A stretch of 7,761 bases of DNA from an uncultured Eubacterium sp. (lineage in GTDB: Bacteria; Bacillota_A; Clostridia; Lachnospirales; Lachnospiraceae), in contig CANTHI010000170.1 of NCBI GenBank assembly GCA_947653505.1, positions 1-7,761 on the forward strand, given 5' to 3'. Shown in pieces: positions 1 to 5,878 of this stretch. Made by a program: the position numbers and the translations under genes. Numbering within the stretch: the stretch's first letter is position 1; each line of letters opens with the position of its first letter. Below the pieces are notes generated by a model that was not told where the DNA came from, ran no database searches, and saw nothing but the letters and a program-made list of their open reading frames with translations.

Positions 1-217
1 CTGGATGCAGAATACTTAGAACTTCTTACATTCTGGAAAAGGAACAGGCAGACAGGGCACCATCTCCCATCTGGCGTCCGCATAGCCAATATGTTCCATT
101 TTATGTTTGCAGATTCATTTTTCTGCTTAAATTATAGCATATGCGGCCTTCCCCCCCCACTGGGCCGTGAATAGGAGCATACACTTTAAGTATGTGTACT
201 TTATTGATGAAAACGGC

Positions 218-246
218 TTGAAATAGAGATTATTATATGATAATAT
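218..246 (+). promoter_or_regulatory. Candidate sigma-A promoter for the lipoprotein genes
   Basis: TTGAAA (218-223, five of six consensus bases) is followed after 17 nt by TAATAT (241-246, four of six), within very AT-rich DNA. It is the best-spaced match upstream of the first gene, but AT-rich DNA yields such matches by chance. A weaker pair, TTGCAT (341-346) and TAAATT (364-369), also has 17-nt spacing. Transcription from either would produce a long leader carrying the hairpins at 464-500 and 550-582. Confidence 0.35.
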
Positions 247-463
247 TGTATTATACAAAAGTGGAATAATTCAAAGATGTAATAGTATATATGCAGTGGA
301 AACTAAAAAAATCAGGTATTGTTGTTGTTTTTTTATCTTCTTGCATAAAATATAAATGTGTGATAAATTATTAATATAGTACAAACTTGAAATGATGTTG
401 CGGATATTGTTTGGAAGTTGTGAAGATTATGCGTCACATCTTAGAACACCGGGTTAACAGTAT

Positions 464-500
464 CAGGAGCTGTCAGTAGTTTATTTACGGACAGTTCCTG
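464..500 (+). repeat. Inverted repeat (11-bp stem) in the leader of the first gene
   Basis: CAGGAGCTGTC (464-474) can pair with GACAGTTCCTG (490-500), giving an 11-bp stem with one G-U pair and a 15-nt loop. It is not followed by a T tract, so it is not itself a terminator. A smaller repeat, AAGAT (423-427) with ATCTT (438-442), lies just upstream. Together with the terminator-like hairpin at 550-582 they suggest a folded leader RNA. I do not recognise it as a known riboswitch class. It could also be a protein-binding dyad in DNA. Confidence 0.45.
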
Positions 501-549
501 TATGAAATTATTCACGGTGAGAAAGAAAACATATTTTATACAGCTTCAT

Positions 550-582
550 CAACGGGTATCATGAATATCCCGTTGTATTTTT
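550..582 (+). terminator. Intrinsic terminator-like hairpin before the first lipoprotein gene
   Basis: CAACGGG (550-556) pairs perfectly with CCCGTTG (569-575) around a 12-nt loop, and the stem is followed at once by TATTTTT (576-582). This is the shape of a Rho-independent terminator, though the stem is short at 7 bp. It lies about 50 nt upstream of the lipoprotein start. It could therefore end an upstream transcript or act as a leader attenuator for the lipoprotein gene. Confidence 0.5.
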
Positions 583-620
583 CATACTGCGTAAAAGGAT
601 CATATGGGAAATGAATTTCC

Positions 621-628
621 GGAAAGGA
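621..628 (+). promoter_or_regulatory. Ribosome binding site that fixes the start at 635
   Basis: GGAAAGGA lies 6 nt upstream of the ATG at 635, an ideal spacing. The in-frame ATG at 611 has only a poorly placed GGGAA next to it. Starting at 635 also puts the basic residues of the signal peptide at the N-terminus, as expected. Confidence 0.75.
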
Positions 629-634
629 CATGCC

Positions 635-3025
635 ATGAGGAAAAGATGCTTCTGGCTGATGATTGGTTTATGCTTATTCATTCTTGCAGGATGTACTGGC
701 AGGAACGGGAAAAAACAGGAAAAGGATGATTTACATAGTAATAAGAAAACAGAGCTTACAAATGGAAAAACAGAGCTCACCATCTGGCTGGATGAAGATA
801 ACGCGATGGATATCCGTTACAGAATCCGTCAGTATGAATCCTGGAGAAAGCAGGCGGAGGGTACTGAAGACGAACAGTATTACAGTGATATTACATGGAA
901 TCTGGTCAGTAAATGTGGGCTTACCCCAAAGCAGTATCGAAAGGAACTGGAAGATGCACTTCAAAAAGGGGAAGGACCGGATTTTATCTGTATGAATCTG
1001 TGCAACGGACTGGATCCGGATGAGCTGACAGAGTCTGGCATGCTGGCAGAGCTGGGTGATGTCTCGTCTTTGCATGGAACGCCGTTAAAATATATTCCGG
1101 GAGCGCTGGAAGCGGGAATGCGGGAGGAACGCACGTATGTGGTTCCCATGTATATGAAATGTCCGGTTGTATTTGGGTATGCGGATACACTAAAGGAAGC
1201 CGGTATCCGGACAGATGACATGTATTGCTCTTTCGAAGAGTTTGTGGATGCGGTGACTGCGGCAGCAGAGCGGACAGGGAAGTATGCGTTTGAGGACGAT
1301 CGGATCGTGGACTGGCTCCAGCGGTATTATCTTTCAGGTGAAGATCCGGCACAGACAGAAAGGCTGAAAGCAAAACTGGAACAGCTGCGCAGCGCCTGCA
1401 AAGACCGGATGTCTGACACAGCTGTGGGCCAGAAAGAAAAGCAGCGTGCGTACCGGATGCTGGAAGCCGGAGAGTGTCTGATGGGAGGATGCGGGGTGTA
1501 TGATTACAGACAGCTGGGGATTACGGTTTCCCTTCTGGAGCGCAGCGGAAAGATAGCATTTGTGAGTATACCGGACAGTAACGGCGGGTTTACCGGACTG
1601 ATCACACAGGCTGTCGGAGTGTCGGCTTCTTCTAAGCATCCGGACGAGGCAAAAAAAGCGCTGCAGCTGTTTCAGGAAAGAAGTGTATTGCGGCCGGATC
1701 TGGACGTAATTGACGACGACCGCAGCAGCCAGCTGCTGGCAACTGCGGGCGCTGCGTTGCTGGAGCCGGTAAGTGTGTTGTCCGAAACCAGCGACAGCAG
1801 CATCGTTTCTGCAAAAACACAGAAAGAGTATGCCGGACGATCGGTTCAGGCGGTTACGGATATTGTATATATACAGGGATATGTGGATCCGGACGGAACA
1901 GGAGAAGAGACAGAATCCAGCGGACAGGTAATCAGCATCTGCTGGCCGGATCATGGAGGGGACTGGCCGTTTTCTGACTGGATATCCGGTGCGGCAAAGC
2001 GGTATGCCAAAAAAAGTGGAACACAGGTGCAGCTTTTGCCGGTATCACAGCCGGAATCCGTAACAGCGGTTTTATATAAAGAGATGGATCAGTATGATAT
2101 GGCCCCGGATGCCGTGATTTATAAAGAAGCCTATGTGGATATGACAGGTCCCGCGACGAATCAGGAGAATAACGAAGGCGCGGATTTCACAGAACTGCTG
2201 CAAAAATCAGGACAGGAGACAGATTTTTTGCCTGAGCCTGTCAGAAATGGCGTACCGTATCTTGGAAGTACGGCTGGTCTGCCGCTGCAGGCAAGAGAGT
2301 ATGGAATCTGGCTGAACCGTAAAGCTCTTGCAAATGCAGGTATTACAGAAGAGCCAGCGCCCAAAGAGGAAGAAGAGCTGACAGAGCTTCTAAGAAAGCT
2401 CAGCGCTGCTGCGTCAGGAAACGCAGGTGCATATATGGACCAGGATATGGATGCGTTTCGTGCTATGGCCGTATTTGTGGCAGGAGAGGAGCTGCTGACA
2501 AGGCAGGAAGACGGAAGATGGCATTGCTCCGAAGAAGGATGGGAGACATTTCTTGCGGCTGTGAAATCGTGGAAAGACGAAAATATTGTAATCCCCATAG
2601 AAAAAAGTACGAGAGGACAGGCTATGAAAGACCTTGCATCCGGAACACTTGGGGCGGTCATTGGCAGCAGCAGTCTTTCCGGATGGCTGGACGGGTCTTA
2701 CGGCATGGAGATCAGAAAAGGGCAGGAGGATGTGTTTTTTATCCCGCTGTCTCCGGTGGCAGGCGTGGATATGATTTTTGTATCTAAAAAGTCGGATCAT
2801 GCAAAGGAAGTTTTTGATTTCTGGAAGTTTATGCTGCAGGAGGAAGGTTATGCAGATGCTGTCCGTAAGGGCTCCTGCATTCCGGTCACGGAGCTTTCCG
2901 GGACAGTACGGCAGTATCTGCCATGCCAGAAGGCGGATGCATCTGCGGCAGAGCTGTGGAATGCCCTGTGGAAAACGGATATGTCTGCAGCAGAGCTGGC
3001 GGAAAAATATCCGTGGCTGAAATAA
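635..3025 (+). CDS. Tandem (double) extracellular solute-binding lipoprotein
   Basis: This is a predicted lipoprotein of 796 residues, anchored outside the cell membrane, probably the binding component of an ABC-type uptake or sensing system. The signal peptide has basic residues 2-4, a hydrophobic core, and a lipobox LAGC with the lipidated Cys at residue 20. Ordinary solute-binding proteins have about 400-450 residues, so this one is nearly double. The first unit (about 47-410) starts with LTIWLDEDN, has GEGPD at 112-116, a hinge-like segment near 170-192, and a VGVSASSKHPDEAKKAL stretch. After an acidic linker, a second unit (about 431-796) starts with QVISICWPD. It repeats the plan: YGIWLNRKALANAGI matches the first unit's FGYADTLKEAGI, and FVSKKSDHAKEVFDFW matches the SSKHPDEAKKAL region. 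The start at 635 is chosen over 611 on its Shine-Dalgarno site. The next gene begins 60 nt downstream and is a related lipoprotein. The substrate cannot be told. The assignment of each half rests on motif reading, not a profile search. Confidence 0.8.
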   Translation: MRKRCFWLMIGLCLFILAGCTGRNGKKQEKDDLHSNKKTELTNGKTELTIWLDEDNAMDIRYRIRQYESWRKQAEGTEDEQYYSDITWNLVSKCGLTPKQYRKELEDALQKGEGPDFICMNLCNGLDPDELTESGMLAELGDVSSLHGTPLKYIPGALEAGMREERTYVVPMYMKCPVVFGYADTLKEAGIRTDDMYCSFEEFVDAVTAAAERTGKYAFEDDRIVDWLQRYYLSGEDPAQTERLKAKLEQLRSACKDRMSDTAVGQKEKQRAYRMLEAGECLMGGCGVYDYRQLGITVSLLERSGKIAFVSIPDSNGGFTGLITQAVGVSASSKHPDEAKKALQLFQERSVLRPDLDVIDDDRSSQLLATAGAALLEPVSVLSETSDSSIVSAKTQKEYAGRSVQAVTDIVYIQGYVDPDGTGEETESSGQVISICWPDHGGDWPFSDWISGAAKRYAKKSGTQVQLLPVSQPESVTAVLYKEMDQYDMAPDAVIYKEAYVDMTGPATNQENNEGADFTELLQKSGQETDFLPEPVRNGVPYLGSTAGLPLQAREYGIWLNRKALANAGITEEPAPKEEEELTELLRKLSAAASGNAGAYMDQDMDAFRAMAVFVAGEELLTRQEDGRWHCSEEGWETFLAAVKSWKDENIVIPIEKSTRGQAMKDLASGTLGAVIGSSSLSGWLDGSYGMEIRKGQEDVFFIPLSPVAGVDMIFVSKKSDHAKEVFDFWKFMLQEEGYADAVRKGSCIPVTELSGTVRQYLPCQKADASAAELWNALWKTDMSAAELAEKYPWLK

Positions 3026-3067
3026 AAAGGCCGCAAAAAGAATGAAAGAAACAGGTATTGCTGCGGA

Positions 3068-3077
3068 AAGGGGAAGG
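3068..3077 (+). promoter_or_regulatory. Ribosome binding site for the second lipoprotein
   Basis: A purine-rich AAGGGGAAGG run ends 8 nt before the ATG at 3086. It supports that ATG over the in-frame GTG at 3077, which would overlap the Shine-Dalgarno sequence. Confidence 0.75.
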
Positions 3078-3085
3078 TGGTTGTT

Positions 3086-4384
3086 ATGCAACGGAAAAAT
3101 GTGCTGGGAAGTATTATTACCGGAATGGCTGTGCTGTTAGTAAGCGCCTGTGCGGGTAAGGATACACAGCAGACCAACCAGAGTCTGACATTGTGTGTGG
3201 ATGAACTGATTAACGCTCAGTTCAAAACCGGCTTTGAAGAATTTCGAACGCTGTATCCGGACGTGGAGCTCAATGTGGAAGTTGCTTCGGAGATACTGCC
3301 GAACAGTGAGCGGATCAATACCCGTATTCTGGCCGGGGAAGGGCCGGATCTCCTGCTGATGGCCAGTTATGGAAATTCAGATGTTTATAAAATGATGAGC
3401 GCACAGGCATTTGCGCCGCTGGATGAGTTCATGGAGACAGACAGTGCGTGGAAAGCAGAGGATTACGTAGAGCCGGTACTGGATGCAGGCGTATATGAAG
3501 GCAGACAGATGATTATGCCGCTGAGCTATACGGTGCGGGTTGCGCTGACGACGCAGGAAAATCTGGAAAAGGCGGGAATTTCGCTGGAAGCATGCAGGGA
3601 TATGGCATCATTCTTAAACGAAATGAAAAAATTTGCCGGTGCAGAAGGTATGGAGCGTTTATTTCTGGAGCCGGGACGGCTGATCGCATTTCCAGAGTAT
3701 GCGTCGCATGAGTTTCTGAATTATAAAGATGGAAAGCTGGGTATCGACGCGGAAACACTCCGGCAGACATGCGAGGCGTATAAGGGATTTTATGCAGAGG
3801 ATACCGGGCAGGAACCAGTGTCTGATACATCATGGGATGGTTATGGAGAGATGGTTGCAAAGGGAGAGGCCGGTATGTGCATTCCGATCAGTAATATGAA
3901 TTTCTGGGCGGCGGCACAGAATATGTCAGCACAGGCACATCCGCTTTTGTGGCCGTTTTTGAATGATCAGGGAGAGACAACGGCTACGATCATGCATTAT
4001 GCAGGCATTCGTGCGAACAGTGAAAACCGGCAGAATGCATGGAATATGCTAAAGATACTGATGGGGGATACGGTTCAGGCGGAGATGGCAGACAAGGGTT
4101 CGTACAGTCCGGTGCTGAAAAAGGAGCTGCAGGATTTTATGGATGAAGCGGAACAGACCGCATTTCTGCAGGGCGGCGCGGACATGGGGGCAGCAAAAAT
4201 CCCACAGGATATCCGCAGGCAGTATCAGGAGGTTCTGATGAATCCGGGAAACAGTATTTTTGAAACAAACATATGCATTGCTGAGTTTCGCCTGGCTATG
4301 GAACCTTTTTATGAAGGAACTGCCAGTTATGATGCATGTATGAAAGAGTTTGAAAAATTTATCCGTATTTATCTGACCGAATAA
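3086..4384 (+). CDS. Extracellular solute-binding lipoprotein
   Basis: This is a predicted membrane-anchored solute-binding protein of 432 residues, the usual length for family 1 binding proteins of ABC transporters, which most often carry sugars or oligosaccharides. The signal peptide has QRK at its start, a hydrophobic stretch, and a VSAC lipobox with Cys22 as the lipid anchor. The mature part opens with a first beta strand LTLCVDE. It has GEGPD at 84-88, the same five residues as in the preceding gene, followed by LDEFMETD and a hinge-like PLSYTVRVALTTQENLEKAGI segment. Near the end are the conserved-type AGIRANSENRQNAWNMLKIL stretch and an aromatic C-terminus. It follows the double binding protein by 60 nt with no obvious terminator between them, so the two are probably co-transcribed. 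No permease or ATPase gene is in the window. The substrate is unknown. Confidence 0.85.
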   Translation: MQRKNVLGSIITGMAVLLVSACAGKDTQQTNQSLTLCVDELINAQFKTGFEEFRTLYPDVELNVEVASEILPNSERINTRILAGEGPDLLLMASYGNSDVYKMMSAQAFAPLDEFMETDSAWKAEDYVEPVLDAGVYEGRQMIMPLSYTVRVALTTQENLEKAGISLEACRDMASFLNEMKKFAGAEGMERLFLEPGRLIAFPEYASHEFLNYKDGKLGIDAETLRQTCEAYKGFYAEDTGQEPVSDTSWDGYGEMVAKGEAGMCIPISNMNFWAAAQNMSAQAHPLLWPFLNDQGETTATIMHYAGIRANSENRQNAWNMLKILMGDTVQAEMADKGSYSPVLKKELQDFMDEAEQTAFLQGGADMGAAKIPQDIRRQYQEVLMNPGNSIFETNICIAEFRLAMEPFYEGTASYDACMKEFEKFIRIYLTE

Positions 4385-4430
4385 ATTTGACAGATAAAGC
4401 AGCATGTGCAGGAAAAGTGTATAAAACAGG

Positions 4431-4469
4431 TAAGGAACTGTAAGCAAATTGTTTGCTTACAGTTCCTTA
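4431..4469. terminator. Perfect 18-bp hairpin after the lipoprotein genes, probable terminator
   Basis: TAAGGAACTGTAAGCAAA (4431-4448) is the exact reverse complement of 4452-4469, with a 3-nt TTG loop. It starts 46 nt after the stop of the second lipoprotein gene. It is not followed by a T tract; GGAAAC comes next. It is therefore not a textbook intrinsic terminator, although its position suits one. It could also protect the 3' end of the lipoprotein mRNA or be a binding site for a dimeric protein. Confidence 0.5.
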
Positions 4470-4490
4470 GGAAACATGAGTAAAGGGAAG

Positions 4491-4530
4491 TGTTCTGTGT
4501 TTTTCGTGGAACGGTTCTCTTTTCTTTTTT
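4491..4530 (+). terminator. Possible second terminator: wobble-rich stem with T-rich tail
   Basis: TGTTCTGTG (4491-4499) can pair with CGTGGAACG (4505-4513) through nine pairs, four of them G-U, around a five-T loop. A pyrimidine run with many T follows (4515-4530). The stem is weak, so this is only a candidate. Together with the perfect hairpin just upstream it would separate the two transcription units. Confidence 0.3.
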
Positions 4531-4642
4531 ATGGAAATAAGACATTTTGATCAATTCAGCAGAATTTTTTTCGATTGCACGATGGATGAATATGGTACGA
4601 CACAGTTTAGGAATATTTTTTGTTTTCTTAAGGAAAAATTGG

Positions 4643-4670
4643 TTGACATTTGTAAAAGCAGAAGTATAAT
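4643..4670 (+). promoter_or_regulatory. Strong sigma-A promoter of the peptide-maturation operon
   Basis: A perfect -35 box TTGACA (4643-4648) is followed after 16 nt by a perfect -10 box TATAAT (4665-4670), in AT-rich DNA. Transcription should start near 4677-4680, giving a leader of about 55-60 nt to the TTG start at 4736. This is the best promoter in the window, and it shows that the three genes that follow have their own transcription start. Confidence 0.85.
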
Positions 4671-4735
4671 ATAACTATATAAATAATACATCTAAATATG
4701 TAATAGGATAGATTGAGAGGATGCGCTGACGAACA

Positions 4736-5878
4736 TTGAAAAATCAAAAAAATCAAAAAAAACATAAAACAGAAATCCTGCTGGATGACCAGAAGATATC
4801 AGAACATGCAGAGGAACTGCTGCAGAAAGAATATCTGCGTTATCCGTACCGGAACAATATCCGGGTCGTCCATACGATGGCTGAAAATGGAATCTGCCAC
4901 AAAATTTACTGGCTGGCTGATGCATGGGAGCAGACAGAATGTCCGGTATGGGACATGAGGAAACAGGCTGCAGGCATAACCAGGGAAAGCCGTGTATGCA
5001 GGTTGTGTGTGACGCATTATCTGGATAATACGTTGCTGCACTCAAAGCCGGTGTATACAGAACACCAGACGGTGTTATATCTGTGCATGGATCAGATCCG
5101 GCCAGAACGGCTCCGGTTTGTCTGTGATGCATGGGAAACGTTTCAGCCGGAATGGCTCCAGTCAGATGCCGCAGCTGCAGAATTACTGCTGGAATATGCA
5201 CAGAAAGGCTGGCTGACCGGAGATTTTCATTTCAGGTATATCGAGATCATCAATACCTGCAGCGATACACTGTGCCAACGGCTGAAGGAGCTGACTGGAT
5301 GCACTGTAAAAAAGGTCTGGATATCGGCGATGTTCGGGTACTATGCGATGGAAAACAAATCAGGGACCATAGAACTGCTGGAAGAGAATGTTGCGGCAGA
5401 AGAATCCGGGGGCAGAGCTGTCTTTTCCACGAGACAAAATCTGCTGATGCCGGTTCGTTTTTATAAAACGGATCATATGGCAGTCCGGACAGGTACTGCA
5501 GGAATGATGGGGAGCATTCCGCTGCGTCTGGATTTTAAAGAAAGCAGAAACAGCCGGTTTGTGTCTTTGAAAAAAGGCGGCAGACTCTGCGCCGGCCTGT
5601 TCCGCCGGCCGGTGGAGTTTATCAACGGGAAGGTGGGCAGAATGATCCGGCAGATACAGATCATACAGAAAGATGAGGATGTCTTTGCGGTTTACGTCGG
5701 GCTGTATCCGGCTTATGCTGGCTGGAAGGATGAAATAAAAAAGATGTTTTGTGAGTATCTGTATGTTGAAGAGCTGTGCAGGGCTGAATACCGGTTTTCT
5801 TTTTTTCAGGGACTGCTTACAAAGGAAGGGCATTTTTTTATAAATGAGTTGGAAAGGAATCAGGATGGAACAGAATAA
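4736..5878 (+). CDS. Uncharacterised protein, first gene of a radical SAM peptide-maturation operon
   Basis: I do not recognise this 380-residue protein. It has no signal peptide and no clear membrane segment, so it is probably cytosolic. The N-terminus is very Lys/Asn/Gln-rich (residues 2-11). There are 12 Cys (54, 69, 88, 91, 117, 130, 175, 180, 189, 285, 339, 348). These include a CRLC pair at 88-91, which with Cys54 and Cys69 could form a metal site, although nothing proves that. The segment DAWE occurs twice (62-65 and 131-134), each time followed by a Pro and a Trp, hinting at an internal repeat. The gene starts with TTG. An in-frame TGA at 4727-4729 rules out an earlier start, and the next in-frame ATG (4877) would remove 47 residues. 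The nearest Shine-Dalgarno-like AGAGG (4716-4720) is 15 nt away, so the start is uncertain. Its end overlaps the maturase gene by 14 nt, implying coupled translation and a role in the same pathway, perhaps substrate binding, a second modification, or assembly. That role is inference. Confidence 0.75.
   Translation: MKNQKNQKKHKTEILLDDQKISEHAEELLQKEYLRYPYRNNIRVVHTMAENGICHKIYWLADAWEQTECPVWDMRKQAAGITRESRVCRLCVTHYLDNTLLHSKPVYTEHQTVLYLCMDQIRPERLRFVCDAWETFQPEWLQSDAAAAELLLEYAQKGWLTGDFHFRYIEIINTCSDTLCQRLKELTGCTVKKVWISAMFGYYAMENKSGTIELLEENVAAEESGGRAVFSTRQNLLMPVRFYKTDHMAVRTGTAGMMGSIPLRLDFKESRNSRFVSLKKGGRLCAGLFRRPVEFINGKVGRMIRQIQIIQKDEDVFAVYVGLYPAYAGWKDEIKKMFCEYLYVEELCRAEYRFSFFQGLLTKEGHFFINELERNQDGTE

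Larger units (their letters stand above)
1..634. other. Non-coding upstream region
   Basis: No convincing gene is seen in these 634 bases on either strand. The first 170 bases are open in one plus frame, but there is no start signal and no recognisable protein. A run of eight C at 151-158 lies between short CGGCC/GGCCG arms (144-148 and 163-167). Bases 180-420 are strongly AT-rich, as expected of a promoter region. Bases 420-582 contain several inverted repeats, annotated separately, ahead of the first lipoprotein gene. If transcription starts near 250, the first gene has an unusually long leader of more than 350 nt. Confidence 0.6.
4385..4735. other. Intergenic region between the lipoprotein genes and the peptide-maturation operon
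   Basis: This 351-base AT-rich stretch separates two transcription units. It holds a perfect 18-bp hairpin, a second hairpin with a T-rich tail, a strong promoter, and a leader of about 55-60 nt. In the leader, TACAT (4687-4691) and ATGTA (4698-4702) form a short dyad that could be an operator or a weak stem. Small open frames here (for example 4476-4550 and 4531-4677) lack credible ribosome sites, so I do not call genes. I looked for a Cys-rich precursor peptide and found none that is convincing. Confidence 0.6.

Noticed and set aside
144..167. Eight-C run flanked by CGGCC/GGCCG arms, considered as a terminator or phase-variable tract
   Set aside because: The stem is only 5 bp, there is no T tract, and no gene depends visibly on the C run.
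1..171. An open plus-strand frame from the window edge and a short minus-strand frame near 17-99
   Set aside because: Neither has a start signal or recognisable protein features. They could be the tail of a neighbour, but nothing supports that.
429..479. A 16-residue leader-peptide-like frame in the first gene's leader
   Set aside because: The ribosome site is weak and 11 nt away, and no run of regulatory codons is present.
1334..1954. A 206-residue minus-strand open frame opposite the first lipoprotein gene
   Set aside because: It is antisense to a convincing lipoprotein gene and shows no protein features of its own.
4476..4550. A 24-residue open frame starting right after the 18-bp hairpin
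   Set aside because: The AGGA before it is only 3 nt from the ATG, the peptide has a single Cys, and it overlaps the candidate terminator tail.
4531..4677. A 48-codon plus-strand open frame upstream of the operon, considered as the missing precursor peptide
   Set aside because: It has no ribosome binding site (pyrimidine-rich DNA precedes the ATG), only three Cys, and its end runs through the perfect TTGACA/TATAAT promoter.
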